From contig OW204001.1 of the NCBI GenBank assembly GCA_934047225.1, positions 26,420,175-26,484,174 of the forward strand: a stretch of 64,000 nucleotides of DNA, given 5' to 3'. The position numbers were made by a program, and so were the translations under genes. The notes beneath the pieces were generated by a model that was not told the DNA's origin, did no database searches, and was given only the letters and a program-made list of their open reading frames with translations. Position 1 is the first letter of the stretch. Each line of letters starts with the position of its first letter. The DNA comes from Ypsolopha sequella (lineage: Eukaryota; Arthropoda; Insecta; Lepidoptera; Ypsolophidae). Below, piece by piece: positions 52,988 to 63,932 of this stretch.

Positions 52988-53137
52988 TTAGGTTAGGTTA
53001 GGTTAGGTTAGGTTAGGTTAGGTTAGGTTAGGTTAGGTTAGGTTAGGTTAGGTTAGGTTAGGTTAGGTTAGGTTAGGTTAGGTTAGGTTAGGTTAGGTTA
53101 GGTTAGGTTAGGTTAGGTTAGGTTAGGTTAGGTTAGG
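52988..53137 (+). repeat. Telomeric repeat (TTAGG)30
   Basis: These 150 bp form 30 units with no variant that I could see, between the 5' end of E6 and the poly(T) of E7. Confidence 0.98.
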
Positions 53138-53353
53138 TTTTTTTTTTTTTTTTTTTTTTTTATAAATGAAAGGTTTTGCTATGGGATAAGATCTCCCATA
53201 CCATTTTTTTGTTGCTGTTTGTTTTTTTTTGTGTTTACTTTATTTTATTAATTATCGCTCCTTAAAACTATCAGATACATGCTTCTACCGTAAACAAAGA
53301 CCCTTATATATACATACATAAAACTTAAGAACTACATATAAAGATACCAAAAA

Positions 53354-53431
<78 letters not shown>

Positions 53432-53466
53432 TTTTTTTTTGTTTTTTTTATATATATTTTTTTTTT

Positions 53467-53509
<43 letters not shown>

Positions 53510-53657
53510 CCTTTTTTTTTTTTTTATACTATTTATTTAGTTATTATTATTATTATTATGATTTTTATTATTATATATTTTTTTAAAAACATGCTTAATA
53601 TTAAGAGATAATTGAGAGGTTATATAACATTAAGCTCAGAAGTATTTTTGGTTGACG
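53138..53657 (-). other. 3' UTR and poly(A) of E7
   Basis: The poly(T) at 53138-53161 is followed by a sense-strand hairpin at 53179-53199 with 7-bp arms (TATGGGA/TCCCATA). T-dominated low-complexity sequence fills about 53357-53525. No gene is present. Confidence 0.78.
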
Positions 53658-56600
53658 CTAAACCATCCGCTGCTCAGGCGCCCGTGTGTCACCTGCGCCG
53701 CTCTTTAGCATCGCGTCAGCAACAGCCATGTCACTGTTTCGCATAGCCATTTTTAAGTTATATTCACGGATTTTACCGGTCTCCGCTGACAGGGCGTTCA
53801 AGATGATGTGAACTATGGCGTCATTTTCGCGGCGAACTGTGTAGTACACACAGCTGCCGGTGTGTCTGGACACCGCCACGACCGCGTGATTGACGCTGCT
53901 GTGCAGCTGCAGGTTCTTTTTTGCAGTTCTTACGATAACCACTCTCTCCCACGTTAGTCCCTGAGCTTCATGGATTGTGTGGAGACGCGATCCTTGTTGC
54001 TTCCCGAACCCTAGACCTTTAAGGAGCTCCTTCTCGGCTTGGGTGTGGACAAGGTAGAGCGTGTTTGGCTCGTCTTTTGGGAGTCGCGTCTCTTCGTATG
54101 TTTCCAGTGTCAGGGACCGTGCTTGAGCCTTGGATGAGTATATGCCACTGTAGATCTCTCTTAGGGCATATGCTACATCCATGGGGTTTCGATGTGTGCA
54201 CAGCAGTTGTTTCGTGATGTTTCTGTACGAGCTAGGAGTTTTGTACTTCATCGGGAAGAGGTTTTCTCTGTCGATGAAAGGTACTTGGTTCTGGTCACCC
54301 AGGAGAAGAGCCTTGCTGGCGCCGGTTATTCTTATCGCTAACACTATGGCTCCAAAATGGCTCATGAGAGCTTCATCGATTATCAATCGACCGCAGCTCT
54401 CGCCCTCGCCTAAGCCGTTAGCCAGTAGCGACGCCATTGTGCGCACCTTGAACTTTGCGGCTCTGCCAAGTTTAGGCTCCAGTTTTCCGCGGAGGTGTCT
54501 TGCTCCTTCCAGTGTGAGTGTCGTCACCAAGTCCCTTTCAGCGTCAAAGTTGTTTACTATGGAGGTTGTTTTGCCGCAGCCTGGTACCCCCGTTTACCCA
54601 GTCCATTGTTAATGTCGACATTTGTGCAATAGCTTCGGTGGATTCAGAATCCCATCGCAATTTGCTTGCCATTTCCAGGATTCTTTCCTCCAGCATTATT
54701 CTCGTGCACTTAGCGACAATAACAATGGGATCGTTTGGTGGAGTGGTAAACACTGGTTTGCCTTTCCGGGTTGACTCGTCACTGTCAAGTTCCACAAAAC
54801 CACCAGTACCATTGAACGCGACCATGTACTCTCCCGTCATGATTCCACCCAAAACTTGGGAGGTGGCGTTATTGTACACCGCCGCGTCGCACTCCTCGAG
54901 TTTAACATTAAGCAATCGCTCATTCCCCCGACGATAGGCTTGGAGGATTGACCGGCAGGTTTCTTGTTTTGAGACGATTGTGCCTTTGAGCATTGCCATG
55001 TACTCGAGAAGTGCGTTGGACAAGTGGTCCGATGGATCCACAGGTGTTACGAGTTCCGGAAGGTCGACCAGGCCCATGTTGGCCTTTGTTGGTGTTTTGC
55101 GGGTAGTTATTCCATCTTTTCCCGATGAAGGTGTGATTCTTGGAGAAGTGCCTGTGTGTGTGTGTTTGTGAATTTTGGATGCAATGTGTGTGAAACAACC
55201 GATTGCTGCCTTGGTCATGGACGCCAACACTCCCTCAGAATCCTCTGCACGACGCGTCGGCTGCCTCTCACCTGCTATTTTCTCTTGCAGCCTTTCCGAA
55301 CCACTAAGCTCCGGGCTTACTATGGGGTGGCCCCAGCTGTCGATGGGGTTGGAAGTTCCATCGAGACGGTACGGTTTCAGGTGACTGAGGTTTTGGCCCC
55401 TGTCCTCGTAGACCACCATCTCGTGTTTACTTGAAGCTCTGACGATGCCCAAGTAATCTTCCGCTTCAGCTTTAATGTAAGCCACCACCATAGCATCCAC
55501 ACTGATTTTCTTAGGCGGTCCGTCAATGGCTGCTAGGCTGGAAAGCATCGAGCATGCCTGGGCGAATTCGGAGACTTCGTCGCCGGCTACGAATAGTGCT
55601 ATTATTTTGTTGTTTGTTCGCACTATTCTGCAGCGGTGACCTGCTGCAGTGACTACTGCGAGTGCTTCGAATACCTTCCGCCTCATCGTTGCCTTGAAAT
55701 TGCTCCCCTTCAGAAGGAGAGCTAGGCCAGGTGAGATTGTAACGGTGTTTTTTGCCATCGCGTTGCAAAAGCAGACTCCGAGTCTCTCGGTGCTGTCGTT
55801 CATGAACGTCGCTACCCCTTTGAGCCTTATGCCAGGGACACCTGCTTCACCGGAATTTAGAAGCTGGTACTCCGCTGGCATCGGGTAGTCTATCGGTTGT
55901 TGTGGTTGTTGTGTGAGTTGTGTTGGTTTTATGGGGGTTAAGTCAGGTGTTGAGTTCCTCTTGGCCGCGATTCGCATGGTGTTTTCTACGAATTCAAGGA
56001 AGAGCGTTATGTTGTCTTTATCTGCGATGATGTTCCGCAGTTCGGCTTTTTCCAGCTTGGTGTTCAGCCGGTATTCTAGTTCCATTCGGGCAATCGCGAA
56101 ACGAGGGCAGTCCAGTAAGAGATGCCATATCGACTCACTAGTGTCAGGGTCGCATTCACAGCCGGGACTGCTTTTCAGCTGAAACCGGTGCAAATACTCC
56201 GCCATGCCCCCGTGTCCTGTCAAGGCTTGCACTTGTCTGTGTGTCAGTTTTGTTCTCCGGACGATACGGAATGCTTCGTTCACGTCCGGAAAGAACACTT
56301 TGGTGACGGATCCAGTGCTGGAAGAGCTGTACCTATCTTGCCACTTGCGTACAGTTTCCTCTCTGATCTTTTTCTTGACGTAGGATACGGGGACTTCACT
56401 GTAGTCTGGGTCATCAGTTGACTGCAAGGCCGCCTGTTTGGCCAGTTCATCCGCTCTTTCGTTTCCGACTGTGCCGACATGCGCCCTGAGCCAAAAGAGC
56501 CGCACCTGCCGACCTTGTGCTCTGATTTCCGCTACGCACTCTCTGATGTTCTTAGTAAGGGGGTGTGATGACTTGGGATTTCCTAGCAGTTCGAGTGACG

Positions 56601-59600
56601 ATCTTGAGTCACTCAAGATGTTTATTCGGTCACTCGCGCTATTTTTGGCCAAGTCGATCGCCCTGTGGAGTGCATAGAGCTCTGACTGGAAAACAGTGCA
56701 CGCCGGGTCCAGGCTGAAGGTGTGAAAACTGGTCTCCGCTCCTTCCTCCCAACACGTGAGGGCTGCTCCAACTTTGCCCTCAATTTTGCTGCCATCAGTG
56801 AAAACTTGTGGTCCAGCAATGTCGTGGGAGTCTAGAGTTTCGGAGTCCATGTTTTCTAGGAGCTCATACTCAGTTGTTATGAGTTGTGAAGGATGTGGCT
56901 GTTCAAGGTAGCCCACCCTTTGCTCCATGTTCCTTCCTGGTGGCAGGTAGTCTACATTGATGCCTTTTTTGGCCATGTACAGACTCGCGGCTTCCTGTAT
57001 TCTTAGGTCCAGGGGCAGAAGGCCCGAAAGAACTAGTGCCGACGTGAGCGAGACCGTTCTGTACGCTTTGCAAATCTTTTGTGCAAATCCTCGTTGCAGT
57101 GCATCCAGACGATCTCTGATCATCTGGAGCTCCGTTGACCGGTGCCATGCACTTGCTGCGTACATTACGATCGGCTCGACAACCGCTACGTATATCGTCC
57201 TGATAATTTCACCGTTGAGGCCCCATGTCACCTTCGCTGCGCGCGCTAGATGTTTGTATATTTCCGCGGCTTTTTTGCAGATTGCGGTCACGTGCGCTTT
57301 GAAGGTGAGTTTTCGGTCGATGATGAGACCAAGGAGTTTTATCTCGTTGACGAGTTCGAGTCTACTCCCTGACATATAGAGATGTGGTTCTTCGTACTTC
57401 AGTTTTTTAGTAATCAACATCGCCTTGGTCTTGTGTGCGGCGAAGTTGAGCTTGTTCTGAGTACCCCACTCCACTATTGTCTCCAGTGTCGAGTTGACCC
57501 TTTCCTCCATGTCTGCAACCGATTGGCCGGTGAAAACCAGGACTACGTCATCCGCGAAAGCTTGCGAGTGTACTCCTTCCCCTTCCAGCTTGTGCAATAG
57601 CGGGTCGAGGATGATGTTCCAAAAAGCTGGCCCTCCGATAGATCCTTGGACACAACCTTTGGTTGTTTTCCTCTCGCTTGTTGCTCTGGAATAATTGACC
57701 ACTATTTTTCGGTCTTCTAGGTAGGAGCACACCATTGCATAGATGTTCCGCGGACACTTCCTTGAGGCTAGCTGGTGTTTTAAAGCCGGCCACCATGCGT
57801 TGTCGAAGGCCCCCTCTATGTCCAGTGAGATCATTAGAACTATCTTTTTGTTTTCAAGTTCTGATCTAACATGCTTAAGCAGGTCACAGAGGGCGTCCTC
57901 GGTTCCGCGCTGGGGCGTAAACCCGTACTGGTTTTGGTTAAGGGTGGGCTGTATGTGCCATTGCAGCCTGTTTACCATGAGTTTCTCGACGATTTTTCCG
58001 ATTACTGGCAGCAGTCCGATGGGTCTGTATGACTTTGGGTGTGTGTAGTCATCTTTCCCATGCTTTCCGAGGATAATTACGTGCGCCATTTTCCACTGGG
58101 TGGGGAAATGTGCCAGCTCTAAGCATTTATTTGCTATAGCCATAAACATTTCCTTCCCGGTTTTGATGGCCATCGTACATATGTCTGCCGTCAGCCCGTC
58201 CGATCCTGGTGCCTTCTTTGGATTCAAGTCATGTAGTACTGAATCCAGTTCGGCTTCCGTGAAAGGTGGGTCATCTTTTGACAGACCGTCAGTATCCTCG
58301 GGTTTGGCGTTTGTCAGTTCTCGGAGATGTTTGTGGTAGGGTTGATCTGTCTGTGTAGAATCATCAGGGTAGAACGTATCGGCCAGGAGATCGGCCGATT
58401 GTTCAGGGCTCAGTGTCTCGCCCTTGGCGTTCCTGAGAAGCGGGTCTTCTCGCCTCTTAGATGTTCTCCTGATGACTCTATAGATCCCATCCCACATGCT
58501 CTCCTTTTCCTGCGTCGAGCAAAACTCTTTCCAGCTCTGGGTTTGGGCTTCGCTAGCCTTTTTCTCGTAGTTGAGTTTGGCTTCGAGGTACTCGTTTACG
58601 ACGTGTTCCCGCCTGATGGGTGCAGCATTTCTGATCCTGCGCTTTCTGCGCGTGACCTCTTTTTTGAGGTCTGTCAGTTCTTTGGACCACCAGGGGGGTG
58701 CGGCTTTTCCTTTGTAGGCGCCTATTTTTGGAATTGCTTTGTCGCATGCTTCTTGAATGGCGTTCGTATATGCGACAAGCGTGGATTCCAGTTCCTTGAT
58801 GTCCGAGATGGAGTTTACGTTTTCCAGGGAGATGTTTCTTTTGACTAGGCCGGATCTTAGTTGTGTTTGGAACTCTCGCCAGTTCGCCTTCTTGATGTTA
58901 TACTTGCGAGTGGTGGTGGATTCTAGAGCCACCAGCTCTCTGTCCAGTCGCAAGGCGAAGGTGATGGCGTTGTGGTCAGACGTTGTGATGTCGCGGTCCA
59001 CTTTCCAACTTTCGATCCTGCCCAGCAGGGATGTACTACACGCAGTAACGTCTACTATGCTGCTGTATAGTTTCCCTCCCCTGTAAGTCTCAAACGTGGG
59101 AGTGTCCCCTTTGTTGAGGATATGGAACTCCATTTCATCAAGGAATGCGCTGTAGGCCACTCCCCTAGGGTCGTCATGCTTGCTGCCCCACCAGAGGCTC
59201 CACGCGTTGACGTCCCCGCCTATTAGGATGTTGTTCGTTTTAACTTTTTTGCACGTTTCTTCAACGCGCTTCAGATTTTCTTTTATGTCTTCGTTCCCCT
59301 CAAAGTACACCGATAGCACAGCCAGCTTTAGGCTGCCCGCCACCAGTGTCACTGCTGCCTCGGTCTCGGTCACCAACTGCGGGTCGTGAATTACCCGCAG
59401 TCGGTCCCCGAAAACGATGACAGCTGCCTTTACTGGTTTTGTGCGATTCAGGGTGCACTGGATGATCTGAGTGCCGGGATAAGTGCTCATATTGCCGTTC
59501 CGCCCTACATAGGGTTCTTGTACTAGGGCAATAGAGACCCCGCTTCCCTTTGCAGCCCGGATCAATTCCTCCGTTGCTAGCTTTTTGCGCTGCAGGTTTG

Positions 59601-59685
59601 CCTGAACGATTAGCAGCCTGCTCGCGATAGTACTTTGGGGGGGTGAGGTGGGTGTCGTGTCGTTGCCCTTAGCAGTAGCTGACAC
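53658..59685 (-). pseudogene. ORF2: EN-RT-RNase H-SF1 helicase, frameshift in Walker A (E7)
   Basis: The frame at 54544-59685 (1,713 codons from a GTG inside ORF1) encodes EN (VQANLQRKK, ALVQEPYVG, GGDVNAWSLWWGS), RT with FADD, RNase H (FTDGSKIEG, GNERADELAK), a finger starting CECD and the unknown and pre-helicase regions. It then reaches DWVNG. There a run of five C on the + strand (54588-54592), one more than expected, shifts the frame and the protein ends 16 residues later. The rest of the helicase continues open in the other frame at 53658-54530 (IIDEALMSH, GDQNQVPF, CTHRNP, TIHEAQGLTW, AVSRHTGSC). The single break suggests a very recent mutation or a sequence error. A product would keep EN-RT-RNase H but lack the helicase. 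Confidence 0.9.
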
Positions 59686-61711
59686 GCGAGCGTGCTATAG
59701 CATCCATTTTTTGTCTTTCTGGACACTCTGGGTCGTACGCTGCGTGTGCTGTGGATGAATGGGAATGGGTTTGCTCGCAGTTTTTGCAGTGTGGAGGTCT
59801 GTCCTCCAATCTGCTGCGACATTTCACCCAGGAGTGAGTCCCTCCGCAGTACGCGCAGAGGTCCTCTTTCTCCCGGCAGAGACCTTTGGTATGCCCATAA
59901 CCCAGGCATCTGGAGCACTGTATAAGGGGCGACTGGTCTTCGACTGGACTCCGCGAAAGGCCGATGTAGACCTTTTCGGCCTTCATGAGCCTTCCGTACA
60001 GTACGGGCGAGACCTCGAAGACGGTGTGGCACTGAAGCGCGTTTCGAGCTTTTTTCCTGTATTTAACTCGGAGAAGATCGTCATTTTTGTTCAGGGCCGT
60101 GAACAGATGGTTGTTTTGGGCTCGGAAGTGTTGGACGATCTCTTCGTCGTTTTGGTAGGCGAGGACGTTTCTGACAATGACTAAGGGGTTATTTTTTCTA
60201 GCTTCCTCCACCTTAAGGGTGTTGTCTGCTCGCATTTGTGATCTGACTAGTTCCAGGTCTTCTTTGCTGCTGCAAGTCAAGACCACTTTCCTGTTTCTCG
60301 CCTTCCTTACCCTGTCCACTCTGGCGCCGGTCTTGCTCATGTCTAGCGCATTGATGATTGTCTTGATGACGTTATCCCCTGTCTTAGAGGTATCCGTCGA
60401 TGAGACAATCACCGTGTGGTTCGGTTTCGGTGAAGGTGGAGTAGGCAGTGTGGCTGGCTTCTTTTCTGGCTTGCGCTTTCGCTGTACAACAGTCCATCCG
60501 TCAGCTTTAGAAAGCTCAGCCTCGAGGTTTGCCTGTGGTGGTGGCGTGCGTGGCGTGCGTGACTGTTGCTCGCGCATGGTCTTCAGCTCAGATGTGACAG
60601 CTTCGAGCCTTTCATTGAGCGGTTCGAAGTGCTCAGCGAGTTCCGAATGTGTGGGAGGTGTTTCGGTGGTGGAGAGGGCGTCTTGTAGCGTGGTTTTTAT
60701 GTATATGTGTAATTGCGTGATTGTGTCCCTCACATCCCTGACCTCTTGTTCTAAGCGTTCGACCTGGGGCTGTGAGGTTTGAATGTGTGTTGCAGTGTTT
60801 TCATCCTTCGTCACCATTTCTGCATGTTTCTTATCTGCTTCCCTTCTCATGGAGTCCAGTTGCCTGGAGAGCTGCTCTATACTTGTGGAGATCTTTGTGC
60901 TATCATCCTTAAGAGAGCTTTCCAGATGACCGGGCCCCATGGCTGTGAGTTGGTTTACGGAATAGGATAAGTCCTGCATCGCTTTAGTAATGGTAACGAG
61001 GTAATTCCCGTTATCTTTAATTTGTTGGTGGGGTTCCCGCGTTTCAAAAGTTAGCCAGTCCCTGATGGTTTTTGTCTCCTGCAAACTTTGGCCAATGTCC
61101 TCAATGGCCTTTTGTACGTTGACGGTGAGCTGCGTTGTTATTTCTCCTATTTGTTTTGAGTGGGCACGCTCCGCTCTGATAAGCTCCCGAGCGTGCTCGC
61201 TCCTTTCCTTCTCCAGATTGTACTTGTGTCTCGATCTGGAGTCGGAGAGGGACAACACCGTCTCATACAGCGTCTGCAGGCTTTCGACGGCCGTTTGTTT
61301 GTACTCACTCTTGAGGTTTTTGGCTGACTCTAACGCCTCCTTCCCCTTGAGGAACATTTCGTTGGCTAACTTATTAGCCGCGTCCATGTGGACCCCCCTT
61401 TGCAGGTTCCTGCTCGTGGTGTTGATTAGGCTGAGTCTTCTTTGTGGTGACGTGGAAGACTCCCTTTCTGAATCAATCGGCCGTGGCGGTGAAAAATCGG
61501 CTTTGGTACTTGCAGGATCCGTCAGAGTCGGCGATCCGCTTCGCTCCGAGGCAGTGGAGACCGGTGATCCGTCTGTCCGTTGTGCGTTTTTGGTTAGGAC
61601 CTTGTCTCGAAGTGAGCGGGTTGGCCGTGCGGGGGGAACCTTAGCAGAGGATGGCGCGGCGTCCGTGGATTTTGTTGGGAGTTTGGCAGGGTTTTGTTGT
61701 TTGGAAGACAT
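59669..61711 (-). CDS. ORF1 gag-like RNA-binding protein (E7)
   Basis: This intact 680-aa ORF1 has a Ser/Thr/Pro-rich N-terminus and a long coiled-coil region from about residue 130 (SRSRHKYNLEKERSEH). The central block shows HTVIVSSTDTSKTGDNV and GARVDRVRKARNRKVVL. Three zinc knuckles are CSRCLGYGHTKGLC, CAYCGGTHSWVKC and one from CKNC. It ends ARSRVSYC TAA at 59669, again directly at the ORF2 entry point. It is similar to E3/E6 ORF1 throughout. Confidence 0.93.
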   Translation of the reverse strand: MSSKQQNPAKLPTKSTDAAPSSAKVPPARPTRSLRDKVLTKNAQRTDGSPVSTASERSGSPTLTDPASTKADFSPPRPIDSERESSTSPQRRLSLINTTSRNLQRGVHMDAANKLANEMFLKGKEALESAKNLKSEYKQTAVESLQTLYETVLSLSDSRSRHKYNLEKERSEHARELIRAERAHSKQIGEITTQLTVNVQKAIEDIGQSLQETKTIRDWLTFETREPHQQIKDNGNYLVTITKAMQDLSYSVNQLTAMGPGHLESSLKDDSTKISTSIEQLSRQLDSMRREADKKHAEMVTKDENTATHIQTSQPQVERLEQEVRDVRDTITQLHIYIKTTLQDALSTTETPPTHSELAEHFEPLNERLEAVTSELKTMREQQSRTPRTPPPQANLEAELSKADGWTVVQRKRKPEKKPATLPTPPSPKPNHTVIVSSTDTSKTGDNVIKTIINALDMSKTGARVDRVRKARNRKVVLTCSSKEDLELVRSQMRADNTLKVEEARKNNPLVIVRNVLAYQNDEEIVQHFRAQNNHLFTALNKNDDLLRVKYRKKARNALQCHTVFEVSPVLYGRLMKAEKVYIGLSRSPVEDQSPLIQCSRCLGYGHTKGLCREKEDLCAYCGGTHSWVKCRSRLEDRPPHCKNCEQTHSHSSTAHAAYDPECPERQKMDAIARSRVSYC

Positions 61712-61829
61712 TTTAATATACCTTAAAGTTAATACCTTATTTAATACTTAATCTAAAAAAAAAAAAAAAAACAGTCTTATTTGTTACTATTGCTAATTCG
61801 ACACGCTAAGAAGAAGAAGACTATTGCTA

Positions 61830-61860
<31 letters not shown>

Positions 61861-63666
61861 TGTAACTATTTTAATAAAGGTCCTTATTGCCGTAGATGAT
61901 GTGTGGCTCCCGGCTGCTGATGTTGATGCTGCTACGGGGTGGTATTAGCGAGTATCTGCTGCAGTGTGTGGCGGTGGTGTTTGATTCTTTGATGAAGAGG
62001 CACACTCTAAGGGTGAAGTGGGAAAACAGGGGTGTGGGAGGGTTTCGGAGACTTTTGGGTTCACCTGGGCTGAGCGGGTAGAGATTAAGAAAATCTGACA
62101 GGGTCAGAATCTTCCTTTTATCTTCCCGAGGAGTTTGAGTCCAAGAACGAAGTTCCTAGGTCAGGAGGGACTGAAATAAGGAGAGGGGGGGGAGGTAAAA
62201 TTTTACGGGGCGTTGTAGGGGGGGGGGTTTAATAACTAATGAGGGGAGGGGCAAGTTAGCGATGGGATAGGGAACACGTTTTGGCTCCTGTAGGCTAAAT
62301 GGGTTGGGATATCAAAATTCTGACAGGGTCAGAATGTTCCTTTTGAATTCCCTGTGAGTTTGAGCCCAAACTCGATGTTCCTGAGCCAACAGGAACAAAA
62401 CTGGTGAGAGGGGGGGTGAGGTAAAAATTTGCGGGGGGGTTGGGGGGGGGGGAAGTTCGTGGGAAAGCTATTGAGGGGGGGGCAAGTTAGCGATGGGATA
62501 GGGAACACTTTTTGGTTCCTGTAGGCTAAACGGGTTGGGATATCAAAATTCTGACAGGGTCAGAATGTTCCTTTTGAAATCCCTGTGAGTTTGAGCCCAA
62601 ACTCGGTGTTCCTGAGCCAACAGGAACAAAACTGATGAGAGGGGGGGTGAGGTAAAAATTTGCGGGGGGTTGGGGGGGGGGAAATTCGTGGGAAAGCTAT
62701 TTAGGGGGGGGGGGCAAGTTAGCGATGGGATAGGGAACACTTTTTGGTTCCTGTAGGCTAAACGGGTTGGGATATCAAAATTCTGACAGGGCCAGAATGT
62801 TCCTTTTGAAATCCCTGTTAGTTTGAGCCCAAACTCGGTGCTCCTGAGCCAACAGGAACAGAACTGATGAGAGGGGGGGTGAGGTAAAAATTTGCGGGGG
62901 GTTGGGGGGGGGGGAAGTTCGTGGGTGAACTATTGAGGGGGGGCCCAAAAAAGCCCCAGGGGAAAGGGGTTTTGCCCAGTGGATGAAGGGTGGGTCAGTA
63001 GCACATGGGCGTGCGCGGGTTGAGGAAATAGGGGAGGTTTAAATTTAAAGGGGGGTTGGGGTTAAGGGTGGTTTGGGGTGGGGACGTTTGGGGTGAAAGG
63101 TCTGGAATTTCCACGACCAATGAGCCCAAACTAGGGGGGGGTGGGATAAGGGGTTCAGGAGTTCCCTAGGTGTACCTCTGGTCTCCGGACGTCTTCAGGG
63201 TGCTGCTCTTCATCAGCCGGACGAAGTCCTCAGGTCGGCAGAGGTGTCTTCAGCTCGGGCAGTCTGGCTGATACGTCACATACACGCGCGAGGTTTGGCA
63301 CGTGTAACCTACTTATCTGGGTCAGAGCAGTTTTGTATGGGGGCTACAGATGTTAATAACTCCCGTTCTTGAAGGCGTATCCTGGAGATTTTTTTTGCTC
63401 TGGACAGCTCTTGGCGCGGGCTACAGTCTGAGATTAAACTCACGGTTTTTAGTCCTTTTGTCGCCGAACTGCGCTGTCCCAAAGTTGAAGGTCTCCAGAA
63501 CCGGAACCCGTTGGCAGATTTTGTTGCCAACACGAATCCTTGTGAGTTGAGCACCACTTAACCACAACACAACACTTGCACAATTTATTTCCGATGGTAA
63601 CTATTTTTTCCGAATTTTTGTTGCGGAGCGACGTGGTGTTTGGTTGGAGTTTCGAGCAGTACTGGG
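61712..63666 (-). promoter_or_regulatory. 5' UTR of E7
   Basis: Two kb are non-coding, with an A run (61755-61772) and a (TA)n microsatellite (about 61831-61855) near ORF1, then the tandem hairpin array. The terminal block (about 63140-63666) is strongly similar to those of E3, E4 and E6, with the sense 5' end CCCAGTACTGCTCGAAACTC. GTGAGT lies at 63438-63443 and TTAG at 62007-62009. Confidence 0.63.
62085..62945. repeat. Tandem 231-bp hairpin repeats in the E7 5' UTR
   Basis: Four units recur with spacing about 227-232 bp (shared CAAAATTCTGACAGGG at 62313, 62544 and 62776, plus a diverged first unit near 62086). Each unit holds perfect or near-perfect inverted repeats ATTCTGAC-AGG-GTCAGAAT, GAGTTTG-AGCC-CAAACTC and GTTCCTG-AGCCAA-CAGGAAC, followed by long G runs. 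Confidence 0.92.
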
Positions 63667-63932
63667 TTAGGTTAGGTTAGGTTAGGTTAGGTTAGGTTAG
63701 GTTAGGTTAGGTTAGGTTAGGTTAGGTTAGGTTAGGTTAGGTTAGGTTAGGTTAGGTTAGGTTAGGTTAGGTTAGGTTAGGTTAGGTTAGGTTAGGTTAG
63801 GTTAGGTTAGGTTAGGTTAGGTTAGGTTAGTAGGTTAGGTTAGGTTAGGTTAGTTAGGTTAGGTTAGGTTAGGTAAGGTTAGGTTAGGTTAGGTTAGGTT
63901 AGGTTAGGTTAGGTTAGGTTAGGTTAGGTTAG
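63667..63932 (+). repeat. Telomeric repeat (TTAGG)~53
   Basis: This is the longest TTAGG tract in the window (266 bp). It contains three irregular units around 63829, 63851 and 63871 (TTAG-TAGG, TTAG-TTAGG, TAAGG), all in its distal half. Confidence 0.98.

Larger units (their letters stand above)
53138..63666 (-). mobile_element. E7: helicase-bearing telomeric LINE with frameshifted helicase
   Basis: This full-length minus-strand element is related to but distinct from E3/E6 (same ORF2 order, many substitutions). The 24-base poly(T), T-rich 3' UTR, ORF2 with one frameshift in Walker A, intact 680-aa ORF1 and 5' UTR with 231-bp tandem units are all present. Both ends adjoin TTAGG. Confidence 0.94.
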
